Shown here piece after piece: positions 38,071 to 51,000 of a stretch of 64,000 nt of DNA (position 1 is its first letter; each line of letters starts with the position of its first letter). The DNA is from a virus. The stretch spans positions 1 to 64,000 of the IMG/VR virus record IMGVR_UViG_3300030450_001823, one strand, 5' to 3'. Below the pieces are notes generated by a model that did not search any database, had not been told where the DNA came from, and worked only from the letters and a program-made list of their open reading frames with translations. Position numbers and translations under genes: made by a program.

Positions 38071-38322
38071 TTACAACTTCTTAGCCATTTCCCTGAGATA
38101 TTGGGATAATCTACCGTTAGCCCGTTTAGCAACCCTTTTGCTCTTACGCTTGCGTAAACCCAGTAAACCTAATTGGCCGTGAAATCGTAGGTAACCGCAA
38201 TGAGAGCACTCGTGCAGTACAGCGGTTTCTCCTGAAATATATCTCCCTGAAATTGAGCGAGGCAGTGCAACTTTAGTGCAACTTTCACACTTTTGCTTGA
38301 GCATGTCAATGAGTCTACCCAT
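38071..38322 (-). CDS. Zinc-ribbon protein, 83 aa, end of late unit
   Basis: ATG 38322 (overlapping the stop of the upstream late gene). CESCTK near 13 and CSHCGYLRFHGQ near 40 hold one zinc ion; the C-terminus is basic (LRKRKSKRVAKRANGR), so nucleic-acid binding is likely. Last gene of the minus-strand unit, with its TAA next to the thermosome TGA. Confidence 0.6.
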   Translation of the reverse strand: MGRLIDMLKQKCESCTKVALPRSISGRYISGETAVLHECSHCGYLRFHGQLGLLGLRKRKSKRVAKRANGRLSQYLREMAKKL

Positions 38323-39521
38323 CAACTACTCACCGTGTTTAAGTTCACTTTATGCCAATCTGCACCATCGTACACGAACTTGCCGCATTCTCCATTAGCG
38401 ACATCTTGGTTAATCTTAGTGTTAGTACTATGCCCTCCACTCGTAGAATCGAAGTGGAGAGTATGCGCCCCAGCCTTATGGTAAATCTCGACAGTATGAC
38501 CTGCTGGGAATGTACCAGTTGGATTGAGTTTGCGAGCAGCGTCAGTAGTAATAATCCAAATGTTAGGCTCATCGAACTTGAATGTAACATCTGCTCCTGA
38601 CATTGTTAGTACTTTTACTTCATCAGGCCCTAGTCTATGGGTATGCATGGCCTTAGTGCCCCCTAGAGTACGAGAGGCGGCGTAATAGAGCATAGAATGA
38701 GAATCAGGCGTATGGCTCTGCCAAACTGCGCCAAACTCACTATTAGTCAAATCTCCACCTTCATTACTAGCATAAAGTGCATTCAAATCAGTGTGTAACC
38801 TCACTGCATTAGCAGCCGTATGAAAACTAGTACCGGTGGTTATTCCACCCTTTGTCATGTGCTGTATATACATGGGGCTATTTCTGATAAACACACGCCT
38901 GTCATGCAAAACAGGAGTGTCATTGAGTGCGTCTATTAAGTTACCAGCGGTTTGGTCTAAACTGTACCTAAGTATACCCAATACAATAGATTGGTGATTG
39001 CTACGAGTATTGTCTATCGAAGGGTCAGCGAGGAAACTAGACGGGATTAGGGGAGTACCTACAGCGGGCGCTACAGGTGTACCAACTTCGTATCTAATCC
39101 TACCAGTTAGGGTATCGTCGGAGCATATGTAAACTACGACATAGACATCGCTTGCTGCGGTGGGTACCGCCGGTAATTCGCCATTGAAATTAGCAGTACC
39201 AGTGGTACCTACAACTATCGCTTGGCTTGAACCCGGACCACCTGCGAACTTGTACAGAACTCCATCTAATACGCACCATCCACCGTGTATTGTCAGCGCA
39301 CCCGAAGCACCTACTTCGATGTAACCCGGAGTACTTGCGACTAGGCTATTTCTAAGACTAGTCCCAATAGCGGTGTCAGACATACGGATTATACCATTAC
39401 CATGTAGACCTTCGTATAAGTTAGTCAAACTTGGAGAAGACAAGCCATCTCCGTCTCTTAGTCCTTCGGCACTAGTGCCCATTCCGGTTGCGTTTGTATG
39501 CCCTGCTATAGGATTCGTCAT
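38322..39521 (-). CDS. Tail fibre or tail-tip protein candidate, 399 aa
   Basis: Begins MTNPIAGHTNATGMGTSAEG and is rich in Gly, Thr and Ser with beta-type alternation. IEVGASGALTIHGGWCVLDG followed by LYKFAGG resembles the beta-strand head of phage fibre and baseplate-attached proteins, which often have a GG-rich N-terminus. A repeat of hydrophobic strands extends to the end. No catalytic motif. Near the end of the late unit, as fibre genes often are. Confidence 0.5.
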   Translation of the reverse strand: MTNPIAGHTNATGMGTSAEGLRDGDGLSSPSLTNLYEGLHGNGIIRMSDTAIGTSLRNSLVASTPGYIEVGASGALTIHGGWCVLDGVLYKFAGGPGSSQAIVVGTTGTANFNGELPAVPTAASDVYVVVYICSDDTLTGRIRYEVGTPVAPAVGTPLIPSSFLADPSIDNTRSNHQSIVLGILRYSLDQTAGNLIDALNDTPVLHDRRVFIRNSPMYIQHMTKGGITTGTSFHTAANAVRLHTDLNALYASNEGGDLTNSEFGAVWQSHTPDSHSMLYYAASRTLGGTKAMHTHRLGPDEVKVLTMSGADVTFKFDEPNIWIITTDAARKLNPTGTFPAGHTVEIYHKAGAHTLHFDSTSGGHSTNTKINQDVANGECGKFVYDGADWHKVNLNTVSS

Positions 39522-39874
39522 GCGTTCACCTCAATAATTGCTGAGAAAATAACTTCATTGTCGTTAGTCTTAGTAATTGAGTCGTATGTATACCTAAGTA
39601 AAGCGGTAGTATCGGTGGCATCGCTTGGATTCTTATACTGCACAACTACTTCCCTCAAAGGACTCGTAAAAGAACTATCTAATGACAATTTGGCTTCAAT
39701 TGCCAAACTATGGTCGTCAATTACCTTAACTGTGGGCGTAACAACGATTGCTGGCTGCGATGCGCCCGTATCGTCTTGGCTGGCAAGATTGCCACCGAAT
39801 CCGAATATAACTTCGTTAATTCTACCTTTTAGCGTGTCTATCATGTATCTAGTTCCTTGGTTTAATAATGGCAT
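39518..39874 (-). CDS. Small tail-region protein, 118 aa
   Basis: ATG 39874 has GGAGAGG on its strand, five bases upstream. NEVIFGFGGNLASQDDTGAS and later strands resemble short virion proteins of tailed viruses. The stop overlaps the next ATG. Probably a tail connector or fibre base; assignment by context only. Confidence 0.45.
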   Translation of the reverse strand: MPLLNQGTRYMIDTLKGRINEVIFGFGGNLASQDDTGASQPAIVVTPTVKVIDDHSLAIEAKLSLDSSFTSPLREVVVQYKNPSDATDTTALLRYTYDSITKTNDNEVIFSAIIEVNA

Positions 39875-39875
39875 A

Positions 39876-41579
39876 TCAGCCTCTCCTTCTACTTGAGTAT
39901 GTTCCTTTGTTCAGCCCTATAGTTAAGTGGTTATTGTAAGATTCGGGCAAACTATCTATGGATATTTGGAATAACTCTTCATTATCCTTGACTAAATCAG
40001 GTGATTTTTTAGTAATTACGACTTGGTTAGCACTAGCAGAACTGAGTTTACCTAACAAGTTACCATTGGACCTGTAGACAAAGGCATCTGCCTTACCTGC
40101 GCTAATTATACTTGATGTGAATATATCGTCAGCATCCGTACCATCAGTTGCAAATGTAGTAGTATTAACTGCATAACCTCCTCCGTTGTTAATCAAAATA
40201 CCTGTACTTTTCAAATGCCTACCGCCGTGTATGGTAGATTTACTAGGTATACCTATTGCCATACCTTTTGTTGGATTCCTGATACTGCGCTCTTCTACTT
40301 GCCAAGACACCTTGATATTGAAACCAAACGATGTAAAGAAGTCTTCTTTGCCAAATTGTCGGTTACGCTCTTCGTTATCCTTTGTACTAGAACTGATGTC
40401 TACTTCTTGGAATCTTTGTAAAATATCCTCTAAAGAGCCATCTACTGAGTTGATATTGATTTCAGACTTAGCGTTTATCAAGTCGTGTTTAGTAGAAAGT
40501 ACTACTTGTCTTTGTGAATCGGTCAATGTGTCGTATGAAATCACATCTCCGGGCTGAACATTAGAAGCGTGAACTACTCCCATCAATTTTTCACCACCAG
40601 TCGCTCTTTTAGACATAGAAAGCACCCTACGACCGATATTTCTAGCACTTGCTTTGGTAACAGCAGTAGGTGCGTATATACCGCCCGGTATTTCATTGAC
40701 ACCATCTACTTGAGGGCCTAAGTCATCTATTTGTACCGTATTGTCATCGTTATTAGCCCTTGATTTGCCCCTTACTATGACACGATTAGGTGTGTTTTTA
40801 CTGGCATTTTTAACAGAGCCTTCTGTCACCATAGATTGGGTAACATAGTGCTCCCTGTTGTGCTTCTTTTGGTGAGAATAATGCAAGTTTCCAAACTGGT
40901 CGGTAGTAGTGTTATACCCGTCGTGTTTAGACAAGAACCTCATAGCAGTTATGCCATCTACGCCGTAGAAATCCTGTGCTACGAATGTGCCACTTGGGTT
41001 ATTTATGCTCAATCCGTTGAGCGAGTTGGTAGTACCCTTGGCAAGCCTAGCAACGAGGTCAGTTGTACGCAATCCGACATTGACTTTCTGACCTATGTGA
41101 ACCGTTTTGCTAGTAAATCCAACCTGTTTCAATTCTTTACCTTTCATATTACCAATTCGATAACGAGTACCGTCGGTGGCACTCAACACATCGTCTAACT
41201 CGGTTTGAGGTGAAACTAATGCCGAGACAACAAGTGACTGTGAAGGGTCATCTCCGCCGATTAACAAAGGAGGCAAGGTGTAACGATTGAGTGAAACTTC
41301 GTCGCTATCAAAGAATATACTACCCGTATACTTATGACCGTCGCTTACCTTATGAGTCAAACGGATAGTATCTTCTTCTTCTACAAGTGTGTACTTACGG
41401 TCATGCGTCGGTACAAAGTCCGTTGCAGTGGGTGCTTTTACAGAAAACCCACTTTGTACCTTGTTATATTCAGCATGGCGCATACCGTTATCCACAAACT
41501 TAGGCTTACGCACGCGCTTCATGACGGGTGTTTGGCTCGCATTGGAACGACCAGTGATTGTGTTCTTACCTAGTGCCAT
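39876..41579 (-). CDS. Tail hub-like protein with shared beta module, 567 aa
   Basis: ATG 41579 with GGGGAG upstream is preferred to GTG 41585. The middle (NTPNRVIVRGKSRANNDDN, then ARNIGRRVLSMSKRATGGEK, and DVISYD) resembles late-control D or gp27-type tail hub proteins, where xRVxVxGxS and Ax...G are common. The C-terminal part (39965-40206) holds the NNGxGY...DNEEL module shared with the giant protein and the gene at 59187. Confidence 0.5.
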   Translation of the reverse strand: MALGKNTITGRSNASQTPVMKRVRKPKFVDNGMRHAEYNKVQSGFSVKAPTATDFVPTHDRKYTLVEEEDTIRLTHKVSDGHKYTGSIFFDSDEVSLNRYTLPPLLIGGDDPSQSLVVSALVSPQTELDDVLSATDGTRYRIGNMKGKELKQVGFTSKTVHIGQKVNVGLRTTDLVARLAKGTTNSLNGLSINNPSGTFVAQDFYGVDGITAMRFLSKHDGYNTTTDQFGNLHYSHQKKHNREHYVTQSMVTEGSVKNASKNTPNRVIVRGKSRANNDDNTVQIDDLGPQVDGVNEIPGGIYAPTAVTKASARNIGRRVLSMSKRATGGEKLMGVVHASNVQPGDVISYDTLTDSQRQVVLSTKHDLINAKSEININSVDGSLEDILQRFQEVDISSSTKDNEERNRQFGKEDFFTSFGFNIKVSWQVEERSIRNPTKGMAIGIPSKSTIHGGRHLKSTGILINNGGGYAVNTTTFATDGTDADDIFTSSIISAGKADAFVYRSNGNLLGKLSSASANQVVITKKSPDLVKDNEELFQISIDSLPESYNNHLTIGLNKGTYSSRRRG

Positions 41580-41581
41580 AC

Positions 41582-42007
41582 TCACTCTCCCCTTAACATA
41601 CCAATGGCCTTGTTGTATCTCCGAGCGAGACTCTCATGTGGTTGCCTCTTTAGATTAGCATGTAAGTCGGCCAATTTCACTTGCCTTGCTTCGGGGTGTT
41701 CGTTGGCTCGTTGAATGAAATCAAAGTATTGTTCTCCTTCACGACGAGTCAAAGCATCAATTGCTGAGCCTACTTCGGGACCAAAGCGTTCATGGATTTC
41801 GTCTAAACTCACTCCCGTATCTTCTACCACATCATGTAAGTAAGCGATGCGCTGTAGGTACGGGTCAGTGAAACCACTGGCAACATCCTCTACATGCGTC
41901 ATGTAAGGTTGGTCTCCGTATAGTTGGTCACCGTGTGCTTGAGTAGCAAACTCGCGGGCTTCTTGGGGCATTTTCAGAATCCTCCAAGCCTTATCCATTG
42001 GTGTCAT
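41582..42007 (-). CDS. HD-domain hydrolase, MESH1/SpoT-like
   Basis: 141 residues from ATG 42007 (GGGGAG eight bases upstream; GTG 42016 overlaps the giant gene's stop). AREFATQAHGDQLYG, then YMTHVEDV (H38), YLHDVVEDTGVS (H58, D59, E62, D63) and VKLADLHANL (D114) give the HDxxED signature of (p)ppGpp hydrolases such as MESH1 and the hydrolase half of SpoT. The first 13 residues (MTPMDKAWRILKM) are an added segment also seen at the gene ending at 17329. It sits in the late unit, beside tail genes. Substrate in archaea unknown. Confidence 0.85.
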   Translation of the reverse strand: MTPMDKAWRILKMPQEAREFATQAHGDQLYGDQPYMTHVEDVASGFTDPYLQRIAYLHDVVEDTGVSLDEIHERFGPEVGSAIDALTRREGEQYFDFIQRANEHPEARQVKLADLHANLKRQPHESLARRYNKAIGMLRGE

Positions 42008-42012
42008 GCCAC

Positions 42013-45000
42013 TCACTCCCCGCTATGGTCTCCTGTATTATAAGATGCATCACCGTCACTACCCTTTGGATGCAATGTTTGACTGTACCTTGGCTGTACG
42101 CTGTAATCGCCTTCTTCATCATCAGGTGATTTACGACTTGCATCTGCTCTAAAGTGTTCAAGTGTATTTTCAGTCATAACTACTCTCGCCACAGGTGAGC
42201 GTATGTCAGCCTTGTTATATCCTGTTACATCTACACCCTGAATCTTAGGACCTTGGCTTGTAGGTACAGTTGTACTGGAAGTAGGGGTAATTGAGTAAAC
42301 AGGTGCATACGGCGGGCTACTCGGAGTACCCGTTAACGCACCCGGAGCATCACTTGTGAATAGCCCGTATTTACCTCCGGCTGTCGCTCTGTAAAAGTTA
42401 GAGCCGCCCTGTATAGTGTCATCCCCGTCAGTATCGTCAGCACTTATCACAGGCGCTGGTCTGAATAGTTGTACATGCTTGTTATCCAGCACTTGAGCAG
42501 GGCGATAAAGGAAATCAATTGTAGAATCAGTAGCATTTGTATTTTGGAGAGTAGAGTCGTGGGCGGCGTTTTGATAAGGATTAGATGATGAAGAGGCCCC
42601 TGCTTGCCCCCAGCCCTTGACATCAAGTACACCTGCGTATCTGCTCCATTCCATAGCATATGTACCGCCCAAAGGCCAATAGGCATGCGCGTTGGAAATC
42701 CTAGTTATACCTGCCTTTGGATTAGATGAAAAGTTAAGGGCAGTTAAGTCAAAGTCAGTCAAAGTTCTACTTGCACCATCCATAGCCCCTCTTACGGTAG
42801 TTCTCTGACCTATTTCCCTGTCAGTGTGTAAACTCACAGCCTCAGTTGACATAATTACATACTCTCTACTAACGCCTTCGTTCAGTTCTCCTATTGTATC
42901 TACATCAAGTCCTATTCTAACATCGTCTCTGCCAACAGGCTCGGCCAAACGAGTATCAGCAGTGATAGTTTCAGTACCTTCTGCAACAGAAGCGCTTGGC
43001 TTGAGCAACCCATCTTCGCTAGCGACATCTAATCTAGCACTGATTCCTCTTTCAATCTCACCTGACTGCAAAGCCAAGTTACTTGGCCTCACCAAACCTT
43101 GGCCGAAGGCTGGCTCTGCTGTGCTATGAGACAATACTAGTCCGGTAGCCTCATGTGTTTCGCTGACATCCATTAGCATACTTTCATTGAATACTGTAGG
43201 CCAGCGGACCCCTCTACCATCTCCTCTGTCACCTACTCTGAGAGCGCTGGCTGGGTTGAACCAATCCGCTACTCCCATGTTACTAGCGTCATTATTAGCG
43301 GTGTTAGCATTTCCACTTTGACGGTCGTTACCATCCCCTCCAAACAACGCATTAGCAGCAGGTCGGTGAGCGATATTAGTATCTGTATAAGCGTCTTCGG
43401 GGTCCCAAGCAGGGCGTATACCAAACCCTCTTACAGGGAAGCGCCTGACATCTTCTCCACGAGTATTGCCCCACCAGTCGACCATATAGTAGCGATGAGC
43501 ATTAGCCAATTCGGATATATCTTTACCGGCATTGTCACCCGGATATTCTCTTCTGACAGTAGATGCATTTCTGATAGTTCTAACAGCACAGCCAAACGGT
43601 TGAGTCATTCTGCGACCATCGCTGTACCTTACTTGGCGACCAATTTGGTCTTGGTTGAGTAATGCACTAACTTGTGTTAACCTTTCCAAGATGCCGACAT
43701 AAGAAGCGACAAAACTGACATCGCCCAAAGCAGTATCGCTACCTACATAGTCCCAGCCGTTAGTCTTGTTATCTTGCTGTATAAGCGGGCCGTGATAATA
43801 GCCTAGTAGAGCGTTAGAATTAGCGACTTCTAACCAACCTCGGACATATTGCCCCCATCGTGGTCTATTATACGCCTGTCTAACTCCGAATCTATAACCA
43901 AAGCAATGGTTACGAGCATAAGGTGAAGCCACAGTAGCCTCATTGTATGTGCGGGTTCTGATACCTGTATTGTCATCAAATGTACCACAGTCCATACCGT
44001 ATGTCTCCCCGCCCCAACCAATCAAAGAATCTCCATATGCCTCTAATCGACTGACTGCTCCTCCTCCATGAGAGCCGCCCGGCCAAAAGCCAGCGAAGTT
44101 ATATTTTTCACTAAGATAGAGTGCTTCGTTGTTTGTCAAAACCACTAATGTTCCGCCACCAAATGTGACTCCGTATGGAGCACTGCCGTCAACAGCCGTA
44201 AGTACACCGACTAAGATTCCAGCGGAATTGTATACGCTATCACCTACTTGGAACTTAGTAGTAGGGTCAACTGCGTCTACAGGAATAGCGCTAGTAGTGT
44301 TAACGCTGTAGGTATTACTGGCACCTGACGGGTGATTAATCAAAACACCACTACTTTCTGTACTACTTTCTACTCCACCTTGGTGTTTCAGATTAGTATC
44401 GAGGTCAATGACTGCGGCTGTATGAACTATGCCGTCAGCAGCGTTTGTAGGACTGGTGCCCCCTCCGGGTGGCGCTATCCAACTCATAGCGAATCCAAAT
44501 GGACCTTTGCTCGCTACATAATTGAAATCTTGATAATGAATTGTCTCAAAGTGCTCAGGTAGCATATTGTAAGGCTTCTTATCCAAAGGTGTATCTGCTG
44601 CTCCAGCCTTGGTATAGAAATTACGAGTACCACCGTCAGCAGTGTCACTATACCAAGTGAATGGTCTGCCGAGATTCGGATGCCACATGCATAAATATGC
44701 ATCAGGTACATGTAGGCTGTTTGTATCTCTACTGCCGTTAGATATTTGAGGCAAAGCCCTTGTAATTATACTAGATAACGAATTAGTGAATACTTTGTCA
44801 GAGGAATGGTTGTCATAAGGTCTAGTCAGTTTTATGATAGTGCCTGTTGCAATGTTAGCCCAAAACTCACCACTACCGCTGACAGTTGAGAATGTAACAG
44901 ATGCACCTAATGTTGCATAAGCAAGAGTACCTGTTCTGTTTCCATAAGTAGCAGTGTACCGTACACCATCTTTGGTGTATTCTAACTTTTCACCATAATA

Positions 45001-48000
45001 AGGTACTACTGGGAATAAAGAGTTATCATCGACTGTTATTGTAGAGGAGCCGTTGTTAGATATTACTACACAAGTAGGATTTAGACTTCTGTTGCGCTTA
45101 TGGACTTCGTAAATGTCTAGGAAAGAAGTTGGATAACCACCTAGGGTTAACTGTGCGCCTACGCAACCGTATGATGCTCTGCAAAGTTCGTAGTAATTAT
45201 CAGGCTTATGCCATTCTAGGTGTCTAAACTTGTCAGCACCACTTGCACCTGCTCCATCTTTGTGCAATATACCCCACCAAGGTACAGTAAGTGTATATCC
45301 GGGCGTAGCACTGCTAAACATACCCGGTCTGTAAGGTAGGCTTCTACGAGTAAGCGAAGGTGAACTAGTCTCTTGAACTCCAAGTGGGTTGTAAAGTGCC
45401 AAAGTAGGTAAATTAGTGAAATGGCTACCCGAATCAGGTTCAATGTCAAGTATAACTTCGTTTATTATTACTTCACAACCTCTGACATCTGCCATTATTG
45501 CATCTGCTAAAATCAGACTGTATGCGCCGTTTGTGTCAACATCTTGCTCAATGGCAATTACAGTATTCACTTGCTGCCCTGTTAATTCTACAACTTTAGT
45601 GCCGCTTTCAGAAGGTGCTTTGTTCTCAGTACTATGGTTTAAGTGGAAACCTTTGATTTGCTGAGCAAATACATTCGGCTGTATCACAATCTGATAGGCC
45701 CCGACCTCCATAGGGTCAGGGAAATGGTTGTTGAGAGTATAAGTCCCACCTGCTTCTAATACAAGTTCGTGCCCACCTGCTGCGTTAGTAGTACCAGCAG
45801 CACCTAGAGACGCAGCAACTCCGTAACCTTCGTATTTGATTTTAGTCTCAGTCAATAGAGTGAATGCCCCGCCGTGTATATCAGATGGTGAGAATGCAGC
45901 GGTTGGACCGGAGAAGTAAATGTAAGGGTCACGGCCCGATTCATGAGTGGTGGATGTAGCAGTTGTACTGGTTCTAGTACCTTCGTTGGTACCAATGAGG
46001 CTGTCAATCAAAGGTGCATTGTTAGAAGTTCTACAACTTTGGTTTAACTCGTACAAGCGTTGGTAGGCCGGGTGAGCATAATGTCCGGGCATGAGTGCCA
46101 TTGTCGGGCTAATGTAATGGTGACCCATACGAGGTATAGGCATAGGTGTCATCTTAGGAGTCATTATGTGATTATAAGGTATAGAAGGATTAGTAGTCGC
46201 ACCTGTATTCGCAGGTAAAGCAGCATATAGCGCGTACCAATCAATTATCTTCATATCAGGACTAGCACCGCTGTACTCACTATGGTCCCTTAGTCGTCTT
46301 GCGCCAAAGAACCTAGTGCTACCCGCTGGCATATAGTAAGAAGGTACTATTTTCAGCAATGTACCCTCTGATATTTCCTTTTCTACAAATGTAGTAAAGT
46401 CAGGGCTATACACGACGCCTGTAAACTTACCACTACCTATACCTGTATAAGAAACCAATACTCCTTCGTTAGTGGTATCATTGTACACTCTTAGGAAATA
46501 TCTACCACCGCTTAATTCACTACTGTCAGTCCACACACCTGTTTCAGGTGTAGCACTTACTGTTATTTCTGTACCACTATGACTTTGGTAATTTAACAAC
46601 TGCGATGTCTCACGGTTAGTCATAGATACACCCATACGGGTGACATGGAAATACAAGTTTCTATCATGAGGCTCGTATGCTGTCTTAAGAGGAGAATTAC
46701 TAGTATGGTCTTGCCACCCTTCTACAGTTGAAGCCGGGAACTTCAAGCGATTATCGCTCTTGGCCAAAGATACATCTACTCCGTCTTGACTTAAATGCTC
46801 CCAGCCGTTATTTTCCCAAGTAGGCCATAGTCTAGGACCTGAATACTTGTTATCGAACATGTCAGTAATATGCTGCACAGGCTGTGACGGGTGCTGTAGA
46901 CCTCCTGAGCCTATAGTTTCACTTTGATACGCTTGTATACGGTCGAATCCGGGCCTAACGATAATGTTACCCGGTATTTCATCAGGGTTAGGTAATCTGA
47001 TTTTCATATTAGGTGAAACACCTGTACCAGCAAGTGCAGGTGCCAGCCCCTCTATTTCCCTGTCACTTACATGTCTGAAATCCATGATAACGGTACCTAG
47101 AGGAGAGCCACCCTCAAGTCGGTGCTCTTGACCAGTATCGTCTATCACCATCATGCTTTGGAATTGCTTTTCCTCATTTGGTAACATTAGTGCGTTGCGG
47201 ATTTCCATAGGGTGCTGCTCTGCTAATTGAGGGTGGGATAGTTCTTGGGCCTGTATGATTGGAAACATCGCTGCGTTAGTTGATTCAAAACTAAACCTAA
47301 CATTACCAAGTACTTTTTCACCTTCAAGTAAGTATTGCCCAGTAGAGGCTTTTCTCCTAACCCAAGGTATAGCACCGAGTCCTCTTGCATTAGCGGCTGG
47401 CATAGTTAGACTACCGCCATCCATTCGTTTCCAAACCACATGTTCTGCTGAGAAATTACGAGCAGCAGAGCGAGTATTGTAATAGCCGAATAATCCATTA
47501 TGCGGCATAGCAGTGCTCGACGCACCGGGGTTCAAGTAATCATCACTACCACTTACCCCTATACATTCTTTGCCATAAGTACCAAAGTCTTCATGGAAAT
47601 TAGAGCCTTTAACAACGCTCTCATCCCAAAATAAATCACCAGTAGGATTTAGACAGGCGTTGGCTTGTACCATTTTGCCCGACGCTATTGTATCGTGCCA
47701 CTTATTGGCTGCTACGGCTGCGCTAGTGGCGGGATAATCCCCTGCAACAGTTGGTCTCACAAAGTCCGAATGCACTTGTGCTTCTACACGAGGACCACCA
47801 GTTGCAGGGCCTAAGTAACGAGATTTGTTGTGAACTTTAGAAGTGTCCCATTGTATTGTACCTGCATTGATAATGTTACTAGTCTCCTTCGTCATCAACC
47901 AGTCACCTGCACAAGTTACTCCGTCTCTGTCAGCCTTAGCGATAAGAGGCAATTCACTTTCGTGAGTAATCGCAATCAAGTGTCGAGAAGACAAGCCGTT

Positions 48001-51000
48001 TACGCAATAATCTGAAAATGTAGCAGTAGCAGTATCACCTGTTCCGACTGGAGATGATGCCGCTAAACAAGTTTCAGCAGCACCGTATGGATTGAAACCA
48101 AGGGATGGGTGCCAAGCACCTAATCCAGCAGGGTAAACACCTGAGCCGACTTGTGTACCTGTATAGGAGTTCATGTAAGAGTAGGCTTCTCCAGCCCAGC
48201 CTACTGCTCCTACAGGCTTGGTACGGTCTATTGCATCAATTAACCCATTGTAGTGAACTTGGGTAATATGGTCTCTTGTTGTAACCGTGTTATCATTATT
48301 CAATCGGTGTGTACCGGATTTAGCCCAAACATACGCCTTGAAATCACTGGTGGCGGTAACTTCTCTATCATTGGTAGGATTGATGAAAGAAGTACTTTTT
48401 GCACAGTCTACTAGAAGTATTCTTGCAGCACCGTCACCACCTGCCGGTATCACCAACTCTCCGGGCTGATAACCTGAACCGGCGGTAGCAATACTAATTC
48501 CAGTTATTTCACCGGAGCCTCCGACTGTGAGAGCCAGCGTTAGCCCAGTACCACTACCGCCGCTTGTAGAAACAGTTGCTGCACTATAACCTGCACCGGG
48601 CACTGCGACAGCAGCCACTGACGGTACGGTTGAGTTAACACTTTTTCCTAAAAAGATTGAGCCAGTATTCCCATTAAACCCGGCAATCGTAAGGTTTGCG
48701 ACATCTTCTGTAATCGTAGTATTGCCTGAAATACCAGCAACTGCGTTGGTTAAAGTAAAAATACTCGTACTTGTTTCAGTTACTGTAATTTTACCAGCAT
48801 GCCCGTTAGCGTGCTCTATTGCAGCCTTGATTTGCTCCAAATACTGATGCTGAGTAGCACTTGAAAAGTTGATACCAACCGCTATGCCTCCTGTTAGACT
48901 ATCTCCGGCTGTACCTGCACCTGTGTCTGAATTAGAAACTAATACTGTTCCAGTAGCAACCCCTCCAGCGTTAGTATCTGTCAATACATATACTCTTACC
49001 GTGCCATCTGCTGCGGTAATAGTCACCTTTTGTTTCTCAGTCATACCGTGTGCGCTACCTTGAGCCGCAACCGTAAGTGTAGCAGTAGTAGTTATGTCAG
49101 TATAAGGTGCATATCCAGCGGTATTGCCGTCACTAATGCGAATCCAACCATATTTAGGTAAAGTTTCAAGGGATGCATTGTTAGTGACAACCAGTTTATT
49201 CGCTGGCTCAAAAGAAGCAATATCCAACTGTACCCAGCCGTACCTATCTTGTTTGTGAGCATTCTGCATTGAAGGCAAAAAGGTACCACCTATTGCCTTG
49301 AGTGGGTCTTTACCGGGGAATGTGTTGATAGACGCACTGATGACTGCTCCTAATTCTTCTGCGTTTTGTACACGAGTAGCGTCTATCAATACTACATTGT
49401 CATCATTCGCTTGATTATCAGGTGAACCTCCATACTGAGTTAAATATGCTTTAGCCAAAAGTCCACAAGGTCTGAAAGCAGATACATTATGCTTATTGGT
49501 ACCACCTGTAGCAAGTCTACCACCTTCTACAGCGTGTTTAGGATTTATGTTAACATGGTTATCAAGGAAATGTCCGCCGGGATGATAGCCTCCATCCATG
49601 TGCCAAATTACAGAAGACTTCTTTGTAGCAGGGTGACTACTTGATTCAAGAGCGTTACCACTTGAGTCAGTAAATATATGACTAAATGGATGAGCGCTTG
49701 GTGGTAACGCTACTCCAAATGTAAAGGGAGAGCCTTCGTAATAAAATGCCCTATCGTAAGTTTGTGCAAATGTAGTACTACCACTTACAGCAACGCTTGG
49801 GAATCCTTTAGTAGGCTCCCAGTTCATATCGTAATTAAAGGCTGAAAGTTTATTGATTTGGAAAAATGTAGTTCTAGGTAAATGTCCGATAACGGCACCA
49901 CTAGCATGGTTTATCAAACCGGCAACGGTGCTATCTCCATTAGTCAATGAGTTAGGTAAAAATGTTTCAAGACTGACAGTGCTACCATCAGTATAAATTG
50001 GCACTGCACTGTAACCATTACCGCTCGTAACTATATTGGCACCCTGTGGCTCAAAAGCAGCAGAATTGTGCGGGAATGCTTGGCCGGGACCAAATACCAT
50101 GTAGATAGTTTGGTCAGCAGTATTACCCGTAGCACTATATCTAGCGTGAGGGTGAGCAAATCTAAGTACAATTGGACTAGGTAAATTAGCGTGGACTGCG
50201 TTGCTACCATCTGTATAAGTAAGTCCAGTGAACTTAGTATTAGCACCCTTCGCCATGTCAAATGGTAATAGGCTATCTTGATTAAACAAAGGAGGATTAT
50301 TTTTACCTTTATGGTCGTCTAAGTAAGGTGTACCGGGAAACATAGCCAGCATAGCGTTAGTATCGAGTAACGCGTAGGAGCCAGCGATTTCTCCTACATT
50401 TTGAAGACCAGCAGAACCTGTAGGGCCACCTGCGTATGGGTGCGTGTAAAAATCACCATAGTCGTTTTGAGTACCGTCGTTAATATCCATAACAACGCCA
50501 CTGAAACCACCACCGAAGTAAAGTGGTACCCAATGGTCGGGACTATCTCTACCTCCTCTAAAGTAGAGGAACGGACTAGACATTTTGCTACCAGCCCTAC
50601 GAATACCATCTGTTTTCATGCCATTCTTGACATCACCGTTTCGCATAAGAACTTCATCGTCGCTGTCGTGACAGAAAGAAGCAAAGTTGGCACTAACACC
50701 TGTACCTGCCCCGTAAGTAAGTTTAGTTTCAACTGCTGCTCCGGGCGTACTAGCAACCTCTGCGTATTCTTCTGAACCCCACCAAATTGTAAATCGCTCG
50801 CCCCAAGCCTGTGCATGGTCTGAACCCGGTACACATATCGAATACAAGTAAGTGCTACTTGCGGTTGTTATTAGAGTACCACTATCAGTGGTTTTCAAAA
50901 TCATAGGGCTGTCTACCTTTGGTATAATGTGGTCGCCCGCTACACTTGTGTAATTGTCACCACGAAGGTTCCTCTGCCATGTAGATATGTCAACAGGGTT

